Notes: generated from the sequence alone by a model not told the origin. 64,000 bases of DNA from Amblyomma americanum (GCF_052857255.1 NC_135505.1:134099967-134163966); one strand, 5' to 3'. Positions 51,568 to 62,560 are shown, counted from the stretch's first letter. Translations and numbers: made by a program.

Positions 51568-54500
51568 CTGCGTGAAATGAATGCTCTGTGTACCTGATGT
51601 GAACTAAACCTCACTTTCACTGACTTCAAAGATACAGTTCGGCTGCTGAAAGCGGAACCGAATTTGGAAGAGGGAAGATATCCACTTATAAAATTATTTA
51701 TCCGGAGTCGGTGAATTGAACGCTGTGAACCATGCTCACTAGTATTTCGGTTATATCAATCCAAAGAAACGGTATAGAATAAAAATTTTATGTACTCATC
51801 TCTTTAGAGAACCCCAGCTATAGCCAAATTATTGTGGAGTCCTCCATGAAAGCGTGCTTTATAGTTCATAGTGTGGTCTTGCCACACAAAAACACGACAT
51901 TAAAAACATAGAAAGAAATGTGGTGCACCTGTTTCCACCAGTCGTCCTGGCCGTGCAATGTAGGGCTGAGCAAGAGCAAGTCCCCGGTTCGGGCGTAGCT
52001 CTCCAGGCCCAGGTGGCGGGCGCTGTAGACGGACAGGTAGCCAGTCAAGCGGTGCGACCGGAACCGCTGCACGAAGTCCATCAGCCGCAGCGCGTTGTCC
52101 GCCGTCACTGTGCGGCACTCGACCAGCAGCACGTACGAAAAGGTGTTGAAGTCGCTCCTGCGTATTTGCCAAGAACGCGAGAGGTGGCGAGGATGCTTTA
52201 GACGCCGATATTCTGTTGTACACGCTTTTGTGCACAGAGGAAAAGGCACTTGCGGCCATGCAAGACAACATGCACAGGTCCTCCAATGATGCCACAGGAC
52301 CTGTCTATAATTACGTGCGCCAGTCTTGCAGTGCTGATGAAAGACGTATTCAAGACCATAGGTCTAGGTCTTGCAAGGTTGCTGCAAGATCTGTGCACAA
52401 CCACATGCGCAGGTCTTGAACTTCTGCCGGAAAACCTGTTCAAGAACATATGCCCAAGTCTTGCAGTGCCTCCACAAGACGTGTTCAAGACCATATGCCC
52501 AGGTCTTGCACTGCTGTCGCAAGATCTGTCCACAACCACATGCGCAGGTCTTGAACTTCTGCCGGAAAACCTGTTCAATATCATATGCCCAAATCTTGCA
52601 GTGCCTCCACAAGACGTGTTCAAGACCATATGCCCAGGTCTTGCACTGCTGTCGCAAGATCTGTCCACAGCCACAGTACTGCAAGACCTTTTCAAGAGCA
52701 TGCACATAGGTCTCGCACAGCAGCCGCAAGGTCTGTCTAAAAGCACTTGTCACGTAGGCCTGCTAAAGTACCTAGTCACACGAGAGATTGCGAAAAAAAC
52801 TCCAACCAGCTCCATTCAGCGGCGCCAGCAGCTTATGAGAACACAGCGCCACTAGAGCGAGCGCATCCAACATCCGATGCATGTGTGCGTTCTGTGTCTG
52901 CTGTATGCGCCAAACGCAACCAGGCAATGAGTGAGGCTTGCTTTACAGCCGTGTAAAGGTAAGAACGCTTGTGCATTCCTTTCCAGGACTTTTGGTCCCT
53001 AGGGTAGCCGTACGGCTACTCTACATGGCTGAGAAGCAAACCCCGTGGCCCGGTCTCTTTGAGCAAAGACGGCCCAAGAGCATTACGCGAAAATATACCT
53101 TGATGGACTTGACACCACCTGTATGCATTCAGGAACTCTACAGGCAACTGGGCCCCTTCATCAAATCCCGAGGCCCGCCACATCCTCCTGTAAGCCTTAC
53201 CTGGGTTGCGAGCGACGGTAGAGCGAGAAACGGTGCAGGCCGAACTCCAGCGCCAGGTTGATGTAGATGGAGCGCGCGCCCGTCCAGTCCTTCCAGTTGT
53301 TCTCCATCACGTCCCGGAAGGTGGCCTCGAGCACCTTGAAGCCGGCCACGATGTACGCCGTACGCCGCTCGTCCGGCCGGGCATACGGGCTGCGGCCGTA
53401 CGGGAGGTGCTGCCGGATTTCCTCGTAAATGCCTGCGAGACCCGGAGGACGATAAGCAACTACTGCACTCTATCGACCGACCATGCCCGTGGTGCAACAT
53501 TGGTTATGGCCTTGGGATGCTGAGTAAAATGTCACGTGATCGAAATCCGGCCACGTAAAGAAGAAGGCGAAATCGAAAAGCTCTGTCTGCGTGCTCTGCG
53601 ATGTCAGACGACTTTAAAGTACCATAGCTGGACGTAGTTAATCCAGAGACCTGACGTGTGTGGTAGCAGGCTTACATTGAAGAAGAGGTTCCACTCCTTT
53701 GTTCATGGCATCTCGTAAGCGAAAGAATTCCTCTTCGATATCCGGATGCTAACTGGCATGGTAGGTTCCTTGGGACTGGGAACTTCTTCAACACACGGTA
53801 TACATACGTACCCTGGTGCAGGACGTAGTCGGGGCCCAGTCGGTCGTGTCCCAGAAGCTGGTCGTCCATCGCAACGAACGGCCCCGGCAGCTCATACAGG
53901 TGGATGACCGGGTACATCACTGCGGAGTCCAGACAGAAACGACAGGAACAAAGTTTCTTCTGATGTGGCGACAGACAAGTTACCGTTGCTTGCTTACAAG
54001 AACCCCTCGCACTGGACCATGTCCGGTATGTTAGCAGCCTTGATCAAAAGTCCGTCTCCCTGAGTTCATTTAGAGGAACATCCTGCACTCAGTGAGCTCA
54101 GCTATTGACACAATGATGATACTGATATCTAGCACTGTGCCGTACCTAGCCGCGCGTATACTACTGCACAACCACACGCTCCATTCACAACCGATTTGCA
54201 AAGGGGAACTCATCGTCACCGACAGCCTGGTCCACAATACCAACAATGGCGTCTCCCGATTGTCTTCGCTCAGCAGTGTGCAGACCCTTGCAGTGTCCAC
54301 TGTCCACCTTCCCCAGCAATCTTCCAGATGGCATCACATCCCTGCTGGCCTCGGCTGTTTCCCATGGAATTCACTCTTACCCTCGTAGGACATCCGTTAT
54401 CGCCAGTTTCCTCACTGCATGTCCCGTCTCCAAGTGCATTCCCTCCTCGTGATTTCCTCCAATACATAGTGCAGCGCTGTGCAATAAGTATACGCGTGGT

Positions 54501-56100
54501 ATACAGTGGTAAACGTATGACGATTACTTTTAGGTCTGGCGCAGGTATACGGCATGTTTTATTTTGTTGAATGGAGATTTTTTTAACATAACTGCTTCCT
54601 GCAACCCTCTGTGGTTGGATTATTGTGTCCATGATAAAATCTTGTTCCAATACATGCTGCAATAAACTTTTCAATGCATGGTACCGAATTAAGGAGACAC
54701 AATTAATTTACACAAGCAGAAAACGTTGTATGACCTTTCCCAGTGGTATCGGAAACAGCTCCCCTCTCTCTGGTGAAGTTTTTGTTGCGGTATAGAAATA
54801 AATATACTGTATAGAAATAAAGTACCCCACACAGACATAGACTGGCAGCCACCGCACTGCCTTCCTCCACGGTCTGCAGCAGCTCGCAGGTTTGTTGTCA
54901 TGGGCTATTCATTGAATTATTCAAATAAATGAAGTCTTCGTTGAATTCTTCAAATAAATTGCACGTAATTAATTAAACAAAACACCCTGCATAAGCACGC
55001 ACGTATGTGCAGCTTACCGTCTTATTTCCCTGTCTGTCGCAGCGTTCAGCTGTGTTCTCATCAAACTTTCACTGAATTCAATTGACATGACATGCACAGA
55101 ATAAAATTATCGAGGGCAATTAGGACTACTCAATCAAATGCCAACGTTAAGGTCAAAGGTTAAGGTCAGGTGCCCAATGGTCATATGATCACGTGGTCAT
55201 ACTACCGTAGCTTGGGCCATACCACCACACACTTAAGTTCGGTTTGACCTTGTGAGGCATCGAAGGTCATTGTCGATGTGTCCAGTCTCTCAAATGTCAA
55301 GGTCAAAGGTAAAGGTCAGGCGCCCAACGGTCATAGTCATGTGATCACGTGCCCATACTACCATAGCTTGGGCCATACCACCACGCAGTTAAGTTCGGTT
55401 TGCGAGCTTGTGAGACATTGAAGGTCATTGTCGATGTGGTGACAACTGTCTCAAATGTCAAGGTCAAAGGTAAAGGTCAGGCGCCCAACGGTCATAGTCA
55501 TATGATCACGTGGCCATACTACCATAGCTTGGGCCATACCACCAGGCAGTTAAGTTCGGTTTGACCTTGTGAGGCATCGAAGGCCATTGTCGATGTGCCC
55601 ACTCTCTCAAATGTCAAGGTCAAAGGTAAAGGCCAGGCGCCCAACGGTCATAGTCATATGATCACGTGCCCATACTACCATAGCTTGGACCATACCACCA
55701 CGCAGTTAAGTTCGGTGTGACATTGTGAGGCATTGAAGGTCATTGTCTCATCCACACCGAAATCAAAAGTTGTAGTAGAGGAGTATAGCTTTCGCTTTAA
55801 GAAACACCCGGCATACACAAAGTGGCACGGACGGGTGCGTATACCTCCTTTTTCCATGGTCTGGAGCAGCTCGCCGCTGTCGGCGAAGTGGCTGTCGGCG
55901 AGCAGCGCCTGTGCCAGCATGCGCTTCTGCTCTCCGTAGGGCACCTTGAGGGTGCGCGAGTGGCTCAGCAACGAGATGACTGCGCTGCTCTGGCTGTCCG
56001 GGGAGGGGCGGCCCAGCGAGCCGAACGAGTCATCGGACGAGTCCCCCCGCTGCTGCCGGGGCCGATGCTGCGACGACCGCTGTGAGGACGACGACGACAT
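50833..56100 (-). CDS. unrecognised 519-aa protein, five exons, Ser-rich ends
   Basis: Join of complement(55845-56100, 53812-53919, 53201-53432, 51929-52157, 50833-51567). All junctions are GT-AG and in phase, which is strong evidence of a real gene. ATG at 56100 (A at -3) follows an in-frame TGA near 56155; alternatively 55845-56121 is an internal exon. Seen: Ser/Gln/Arg-rich N-terminus (1-35), a globular core (about 45-275) rich in Tyr, Arg and Leu ('MYPVIHLYELPGPFVAMDDQ', 'YIVAGFKVLEATFRDVMENN', 'YINLALEFGLHRFSLYRR'), then a low-complexity Ser/Gly/Asp region (276-440) and a basic end 'KKSVRRKLW'. No signal peptide, membrane segment or catalytic motif is seen. I do not recognise the family. 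The C-terminal Ser/Asp runs look like phosphorylation-prone linkers (inference). Confidence 0.85.
51929..52157 (-). CDS. unknown gene, exon 4
   Basis: Completes a split Arg, then 76 codons: 'FNTFSYVLLVECRTVTADNA', 'RLTGYLSVYSARHLGLESYA', 'RTGDLLLLSPTLHGQDDWW'. Acceptor ATACGCAG, donor GTGCAC (a non-consensus but GT donor). Confidence 0.88.
52232..52740. repeat. 45-bp minisatellite with 135-bp higher-order period
   Basis: Unit starts aggtcttg and is 45 bp; three unit types alternate, so the pattern repeats every 135 bp (for example 52411 and 52546). Because 45 is a multiple of 3, several frames stay open on both strands (129-201 codons). It lies in intron 3 of the unknown gene. Confidence 0.9.
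53201..53432 (-). CDS. unknown gene, exon 3
   Basis: Completes a split Gly, then 76 codons plus two bases: 'IYEEIRQHLPYGRSPYARPD', 'ERRTAYIVAGFKVLEATFRD', 'NNWKDWTGARSIYINLALEF'. Acceptor GTCTCGCAG, donor GTAAGG. The most conserved-looking part of the protein. Confidence 0.9.
53812..53919 (-). CDS. unknown gene, exon 2
   Basis: Completes a split Val, 35 codons, then one base: 'YPVIHLYELPGPFVAMDDQL' and 'GHDRLGPDYVLHQ'. Acceptor CTCCGCAG, donor GTACGT. Confidence 0.9.
55130..55752. repeat. four-unit ~155-bp tandem array with nuclear-receptor-like half-sites
   Basis: Units start near 55149, 55299, 55460 and 55616 (periods 150, 161, 156). Each carries (T/A)(C/A)AAGGTCAAAGG(T/A)(T/A)A then AGG(T/C)CAGG, plus TGATCACGTG in at least three, and GAAGG(T/C)CATTG. 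TCAAGGTCA is the extended half-site of ERR/FTZ-F1-type receptors, and AGGTCAAAGGTAA resembles a DR1. It lies in the first intron of the unknown gene, 90-700 bp downstream of exon 1. Confidence 0.85.
55845..56100 (-). CDS. unknown gene, exon 1 (start)
   Basis: 85 codons plus one base: 'MSSSSSQRSSQHRPRQQRGD', then 'SHSRTLKVPYGEQKRMLAQA' and 'LADSHFADSGELLQTMEKG'. Donor GTATAC. A CAG at 56122-56124 allows an acceptor with an earlier start in a missing exon. Confidence 0.75.
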
Positions 56101-56227
56101 GCTGCTGCTGCTTGAGGCCTCCTGCGCAAAGTGCCAGCGGCTATAGCCCTTTTCTCAATGTGCCGCGGTACTTCTATCCGATTTAACCTTCCTATATATA
56201 GTCGTACACAAGTCAAGAAAAAAGCGG

Positions 56228-56463
56228 ATTTCCCCCGCCAAGAGACCCCCTCCCAGCCAATGGCATCAGCCGGTCCTCACGAACCTGCTGGTGTAACAAT
56301 GCAGGGAGTGGCAGATGAAGGGGGATTGTCCCCATCCCTGCATCGTCGGGGATAGTCGCCTCCATGTTATGTCACGCCACTCCCTGAATTGTCACACTCA
56401 GGTTAATCATGAGGACCGGTCGACGCCATTGCCTCGAAGGGGTCCTTTGACGGGGAATAGCCT
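56228..56463. repeat. inverted-repeat MITE
   Basis: Arms 56228-56312 and 56376-56463 are reverse complements at moderate identity (GAGACCCCCTCCCAGCCAAT against the mirrored ATTGCCTCGAAGGGGTCC). The centre is a smaller palindrome (GGGGATTGTCCCC, CATCGTCGGGGATAG). A half copy is at 14690-14815. Confidence 0.65.
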
Positions 56464-57019
56464 TTTTTTTTCTAACTTGTATTGGACTACAGAGTCATGC
56501 ATGTCGTGAAAAGCAGTAAAAAAAAGTCAAACCGGATCGACATAACGCTCTCTCTCGACACGGCCAGTCCAATCGTCCCACCGGTGACGTCGAAGATGCA
56601 CAGAGTGATGTGGAGTGCCCGCAGAATTCCATTGATCGGTCATCCTCACTGAGGGGTGGCAGACTACCATGCGGTCTACATTCTAATACGGACACCAGAC
56701 TTTAGTCATTTCATACTAACCGCGTTGCCACAAGTATTACTCCCTAAAACAGACAAACAATTACTCCATAAGACACTATCTGTAACGGGCACAGCAGCCA
56801 CAGCTAGTCTGAGTAGATCAGAGTACCAGTTAAATTCATTTTTGCCCCGAGCGCACCATATAACGCTTACTTTTTTCATCGCTCGCTGCTGCAACTGAAA
56901 ATTGAATTCAAAACTGAATTTGCTTCGTACCGTACAGACACTTGTTGGTGAAAGTGGCCAACATGCTAGGCTGACGTCTACTGAAGGCAGTCCAGTCTGC
57001 AGAACTTCTGCCACACACC

Positions 57020-57186
57020 GACCGCGAAGGTCGAATTTCGAACGGAGGCGAAGCTCTAGAGGCCCGTGTACTGTGCGATGTCACGCTAAAGAACCCCAGG
57101 TGGTCGAAATTTCCGGAGCCCTTCACTACGGCGTCCATTATAGCTTCAGTCGCTTTGGGACGTTAAACCCCCATAAACCATAAACA
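57020..57186 (+). mobile_element. SINE family B 3' part
   Basis: GAGGCCCGTGTACTGTGCGA to GGGACGTTAAACCCCCATAA; the head is lost. Confidence 0.75.
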
Positions 57187-57632
57187 CCCAGTCAGCTCTG
57201 GGACACTAATACGTTGTTCCATTTAAGTGCGGACCGTACTGTGCACCACATTATCAGTGTATACGCAGATGACACAAAGTTTCTAGCTGCAGAGCTATAC
57301 GATTGTGCCTACTGCAATATAAATGGCAAAGGAAGCCTGCCGGCACTATAACCCTAGGCACAAGAATCACGATCCCCAAGAAGGCTTAAAAGGACATCAC
57401 CAAGGACTTCATCAAAGTTTTGTTGTTATTAAAATTAATTTTTCCGCTTTTCGAGGACCCCTTGTCGTTCAGTCGGCAACAAGGAAAGCGCTTATTTCCT
57501 CAGCTAGACTTTGGGGCAGAATTTATTACTTTTTTTGCCACCCGATTCAAGTTCACGAAGTTCATGATGGCGTTGAGTGACTGACGGAGTGCATCAGTGT
57601 GTTGCGGTAAAGTCCACCCTCTGAGACACGCG

Positions 57633-58070
57633 AATAATAATAATAATTGGTTTTTAGGGAAAGGAAATGGCGCAGTATCTGTCTCATTTATCGTTGGACA
57701 CCTTAACCGCGCCGTAAGGAAAGGGTAAAGGAGGGAGTGAAAGAAGAAAGGAAGAATAGGTGCCGTAGTGGAGGGCTCCGGAATAATTTCGACCACCTGG
57801 GGATCTTTAACATGCACTGACATCGCACAGCACACGGGCGCTAAGCGCGCCGTAAGGAAAGGGTAAAGGAGGGAGTGAAAGAAGAAAGGAAGAATAGGTG
57901 CCGTAGTGGAGGGCTCCGGAATAATTTCGACCACCTGGGGATCTTTAACGTGCACTGACAGCGCACAGCACACGGGCGCTAAGAATAATTTAGCGCCCGT
58001 GTGCTGTGCGCTGTCAGTGCACGTTAAAGATCCCCAGGTGGTAGAAATTATTCCGGAGCCCTCCACTAAG
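57633..58070. mobile_element. SINE family A with tandem and inverted self-duplication
   Basis: A minus copy (57633-57844), a ~138-bp tandem duplicate of its middle (57845-57983), then a mirrored copy (57990-58070). The last two form a palindrome with ~80-bp arms. Both arms carry the private change CTGACAGCGCAC (others have CATCGCAC). Confidence 0.85.
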
Positions 58071-58263
58071 AAAAAAAAGTTTGACGTCGCCGCAGATTGC
58101 TCTCGAAAAGGGCTGATTGCTCTCGAAAAGCAAATGATATGGAGAAACTTCAGCTTGTTCTCAGTGTTGAAAACAAATTAATTGAAGAACATCACCAACA
58201 TGACGACGACAATCACACTTAGCTCACACCCCACCCTGTAACAGGTCACGGAGCACTCCCACT

Positions 58264-58525
58264 AGAACTGGTTTATCAATCAATAAATCAATCAATCAAT
58301 CAATCGGTCAATCGATCGATCGGTCGGTCGGCCAGTCAGTCAACCAGTCGGTCAGTCGGTTAGTCAGTCAGTCAGTCGCTCGGTCAGCCAGTTAATTGGT
58401 TGGTCAGTCAGTCAGTCAGTTAGAGTCAGAGAGTCAATGAGTCGGTCAGTCAGTCGGTCAGTGAGTGAGTGAGTGAGACAGTCAGTCAGTCAAGCGGCCG
58501 GTCGGTCGGTGAATCGATCAATTAA
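58264..58525. repeat. degenerate tetranucleotide tract (CAAT/CAGT/CGGT)n
   Basis: About 260 bp of 4-bp period, starting as (CAAT)n and drifting to (CAGT)n and (CGGT)n. Confidence 0.9.
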
Positions 58526-58689
58526 ATAATAAATCAGTCTTCTCCGAAGGACCAACACCTCCCAGAGAAGCCTTTGAGAGGGCAGGCAGCCATCGGGACA
58601 TTCCAGCACGCGACCTCCGTCGTCCGAGGCTGGCCGTGAACCTTGGCCGAGTGCGTGGGACGCATGAGTGTTTTCTTTCGACGGCGTCG

Positions 58690-58824
58690 TTATAGATGGA
58701 TGCAATAAACCGAGGGGAGGAACCGCCCGCAGACCTTGAAGCGGAAGAGTTCGCGCTGAGGCCGAGGATGACGCTGTTGTTGCTTTCGCACGCGTTTGCT
58801 CTTCCGACGTTTCGCCATCCGCAT
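58690..58824 (-). CDS. small basic ORF, candidate upstream exon (tentative)
   Basis: 44 codons, 'MRMAKRRKSKRVRKQQQRHP' onward, stop TAA. Possible donor after codon 30 (AAG|GTCTGC, weak). It lies 2.6 kb upstream of the unknown gene on the same strand. The basic start could be a nuclear-localisation stretch, but chance is not excluded. Confidence 0.2.
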   Translation of the reverse strand: MRMAKRRKSKRVRKQQQRHPRPQRELFRFKVCGRFLPSVYCIHL

Positions 58825-59137
58825 GTGTGTGTAATGTCCCTATAGCTTCAACACGATGCAGCGCTATGAAAGCAACAGCCGGTTTTTCAGCCCCTCAGTC
58901 GAAGAAACTAGTGTGTACAGGAAGCAGAAGGGGAAAAAAAAGGCGGAATCCCGACATATGGGTCGAGATTGAACTTGCGATATTGCGTGCTATCAGCAGC
59001 AGGACGCCAAAGTCATTGAGCCCACGCGGCGAGTAGGTAAGATTTCTCAGTGGCATAGAAGATACGACGTCACATGTCGTCCCCTCTAGCATATTATATG
59101 CTCATCGCTTTCGTACAACGTTTATTCATTCGTTAGG

Positions 59138-59286
59138 ATTTCGATGGAGGAGAAATTCTAGAGGCCCGTGTACTGTACACGTCAGTTAAAGAACCCCAGG
59201 TGGCCGAAATTATCCGGAGCCCTCCACTACGGCGTCTCTCATAGCCAGAGTCGCTCTGGGACGTTAAACCCCCGTAAACCGTTAAC
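59138..59286 (+). mobile_element. SINE family B 3' part
   Basis: ATTTCGATGGAGGAGAAATT to GGGACGTTAAACCCCCGTAA. The head is missing. Confidence 0.75.
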
Positions 59287-59584
59287 CATTCCCATTAGAA
59301 TAGTGCATGCCTTTTTTACGTACCTTCCACCTTACGGGACTGCATTTAATGAAACATTATCGCCTATTGCGCTCATAAAAAAATGCTTTTGTCCATAATT
59401 GACAGTTATGCTTTAATGCGAAGCTTAAGTGTACCCTTAAGTCTCTGTAGCCAAAGTGGCACACTGAAATTAACTGAAACCAATCCCGATTCTGATTTGT
59501 TCATCCGTTCGTCTGCGCACAATTAAAATTCACCCTATCCTCTTCTATAAGCCTAATACGACGCGTATGCTTCGCCGAAAGCCG

Positions 59585-59825
59585 CCCTTACACAAAATTG
59601 TTTACACACCCTATAGACTGCCCACAAACTTCTCTCTATAAGGTCTACAGACTTTCTATAGACAAACCCTAGAGAACAGTCTATAGGCAATACAAATCCT
59701 AAAGACAGTCCATAGACAATCTATAGATTTATGGCCATGCGCTAAAGACATAAAGAAATATTTATACTGAGGCAAGAAAGTCTATAGTAAGTCTGTAGAC
59801 TGTCTATAGGCCATTTTTGTGAGGG
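59585..59825 (-). repeat. CTATAGAC-rich element, copy 4 (inverted)
   Basis: Left GCCGCCCTTACACAAAATTG, right CATTTTTGTGAGGGCGGC: clear inverted ends around a core of GTCTATAGAC and CTATAGAC motifs. Confidence 0.75.
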
Positions 59826-60429
59826 CGGCATCACATATACGCCGCAAGTCGTACACAGACTGTACACAACTTGTTGCTTTCGCCACGCTGAGCGCTCAGA
59901 GTGAGACGTAATACATATGCATTAGTACGCAAATGTCCTCTGCAGCACGCACGCGTTCACACCAATTTACATCTCTCTATCCCTTATATACTTATTTTCT
60001 TAATGGTTGGCGACCTTGGCTCACAGGCGTTCGCGTATTTGTAACGCGCCGCATGGTTCCGGCGTAGGATGAAGGAAAACTCTGGAAAGATGCGTATCGG
60101 GCACGACTTCGCAAGGGCGGCTAATGATCCACAACTCAGCTGTATACCGGGTGTTATTTTAAAGTCTGCGATAGATACGTCGGTGTGGTCTGTGCAGGTG
60201 TATTGTACAGCAAGATGGACATTATGCACGTGATAGAGATGTAAGTGATTAAACTATTAACTAAAATTAGCTAATCAACTTTATTACTGTTCATTTCAGG
60301 GGCCAACATTATGTGAAGAAATTCAAGGCTGTCAACGTAAAAGCTGAGCTCATTTCTTAATTTTTTTCTTATCGGCAATGCAGTTCAAAATATTTGACGT
60401 CAGAAACAGGAATTTTTAGCTCGTGAAGT

Positions 60430-61096
60430 ACCCGCCGCGGTGGCTCAGTGGTTAGGGCGCTCGGCTACTGATCCGGAGTAATAATAATAATAATTGGTTT
60501 TTTTGGGGGGGAAAGGAAATGGCGCAGTATCTGTCTCATATATCGTTGGACACCTGAACCGCGCCGCAACGGAAGGGATAAAGGAGGGAGTGAAAGAAGA
60601 AAGAAAGGAAGGAAGAGGTGCCGTAGTGGAGGGCTACGGAATAATTTCGACCACCTGGGGATCTTTAACGTGCACTGACATCGCACAGCACACGGGCGCT
60701 TTAGCGTTTGCTGTGCGATGTCAGTGCACGTTAAAGATCCCCAGGTGGTCGAAATTATTCCGTAGCCCTCCACTACGGCACCTCTTCCTTCCTTTCTTTC
60801 TTCTTTCACTCCCTCCTTTATCCCTTCCGTTGCGGCGCGGAGTTCCCGGATTCGAACCCGACCGCGGCGGCTGCGCTTTTATTGAGGCAAAACGCTAAGG
60901 CGCCCGTGTGTTGTTCGATGTCAGTGCACGTTAAAGCTCCCCAGGTGGTCGAAATTATTCCGGAGCCCTCCACTATGGCACCTCTTTATTCGTTCACTTC
61001 CTCCTTAATCCCTTTCCTTACGGCTCGGTCCAGGTGTCCAACGATATATGAGACAGATACTGCGCCATCGCCTTTCCTCAAAAAACCAATTATTAT
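60430..61096. mobile_element. SINE family A split by a palindromic SINE insertion
   Basis: The outer plus copy is 60430-60478 plus 60839-61096, flanked by a 13-bp duplication TAGCTCGTGAAGT (60417-60429, 61097-61109). It is interrupted at GGAGT by an insert whose halves (about 60559-60690 and 60709-60838) are near-perfect reverse complements with ~130-bp arms. Both arms share the private change GGCTACGG. Confidence 0.92.
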
Positions 61097-61124
61097 TAGC
61101 TCGTGAAGTTGGCTTCCCGCAACA

Positions 61125-61200
61125 CACACAGGCGGTCGAAATTAACCCGAGTCCTCCACTACGGCGTCCCTCGTAGCCAACGTGCAACTTCGGAACATCC
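61125..61200 (+). mobile_element. SINE family B fragment
   Basis: GGCGGTCGAAATTAACCC and GTCCTCCACTACGGCGTCCC, only ~75 bp. Confidence 0.5.
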
Positions 61201-61409
61201 GACTCACCATACCATGTCATATACCCTATATTTTCCAGGAGCAGATCACTTTTCAATGTCTCCAACCAAGCGGCGACCCATTTCTGTCATCGGTGCACTG
61301 CATGGTCAGGCCTCCCACAGTATCAGAGTGAGGACTATTGCAGTGCCTCACGGCGACCCTATAAAAATGTACACTCATAAGCAGAAATACAAATATAAAT
61401 GAGGGTGAA

Positions 61410-61805
61410 AGGTTAGTCCTTTTTGGGACTTACTGATTTGCCACAACCATTAATCCTTTTCGGGACTAACTGGTTTTCCACAACCTTTAATCGTTTTCGG
61501 GACTGATTTTCCACAACCATTAATCCTTTTCAGGACTAACTGGTTTGCCACAACCATTATTCCTTTTCAGGACTAACTGGTCTGCCACAACCATTAATCC
61601 TTTTCAGGACTAACTGGTTTGCCGCAACCATTAATCCTTTTCGGGACTAACTGGTTTTCCACAACCATTAGTCCTTTTTGAGACTAACTGCAAAGGGTGT
61701 AACCATTGGTCCCTTTGGGAATAACTGCAGTGGGTCTAACTGTTGGTCCCTTTGGGACTAACTGCAAATGGTCTAACATTTAGTCCCCTAGGAAAAGGGT
61801 GCAAC
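61410..61805 (+). repeat. ~37-bp minisatellite, about 11 units
   Basis: Units contain CCACAACCATTAATCCTTTT and (C/G)GGACTAACTGGTTT. The later units shift to TTGGTCCCTTTGGGACTAAC. Confidence 0.9.
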
Positions 61806-62299
61806 ACTTAGTCCCCGGAGGCAGTAGTTTAAATAAAAAAATGCAATTCTTATAGTGTATGATCTAGCGACATCGAAGTTAATTCCACAGGATGGCAAAG
61901 CACCTGAAGATCACGCTTTTCGTGTCCGACCTAGAGGCCGTCAGTATCAAGGTATAACTCGCAGTTTGTGCGCTGTCATCAACACCCGCCCTCACAAATT
62001 TCCGATAGAATGCACTAACGTGTGGTTCATCGATACTGGAAGTGCGTGTATCGCAGCTGTCGATGACTTCTCATATTGTAAAGTGATGATCACCCGGAAG
62101 AGAGGACATTGCGTACTTTGATTTGAATGCAATACCTTTCAACTGCATGAATTAATCAAAACAACAACGTACAGCCCACGAATCAAGGCCCATTGAATAC
62201 TCCTCACAGTTAAGAGAGTATTACTAATTTGCACCCGCTAATCTGTGGCTGCGCTCGGGTAGATGCTAATCGGTGAGCACTAGCACTAGTTCCTCCTTG

Positions 62300-62560
62300 A
62301 GTTACCGCAGCGGTGGCCGAGTGGTTGAGCATCCGCCTCGCATGCGGGAGGTGCGGGGCTCGATCCCCAGTGCCGCCGGGTACACACCAGTGATACAATG
62401 GGTACAAGCTTTCTCCTGGCCTGGTGCTCGGCTTATTTAGGGTGAAATGCTTGGAAAATGCGTCTCTGACCCCACCTTGAGAAATCGAAAAATACCTTGT
62501 GACATGGCGCTCTTTGCCATAGAAGCCCTTGAGTCATAAAAATCTATAATCATCATCATC
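62300..62560 (+). mobile_element. SINE family C (tRNA-Ala-like head), full length
   Basis: Head CGGTGGCCGAGTGGTTGAGC with a perfect anticodon stem, loop CTCGCAT, and GGGGCTCGATCCCC as B box. The body includes GGCCTGGTGCTCGGCTTATT and the tail is (ATC)n. AGTTCCTCCTTG at 62288-62299 and 62561-62572 is a 12-bp target duplication. The acceptor stem does not pair, so it is not a tRNA gene. Confidence 0.9.

Noticed and set aside
52198..52855. Long ORFs on both strands (182 and 201 codons) with 15-residue repeats
   Set aside because: Produced by the 45-bp unit; it lies in an intron between two phase-matched exons.
62304..62375. tRNA-Ala (CGC) gene
   Set aside because: Anticodon stem is good, but the acceptor stem fails and a SINE body and target duplication follow.
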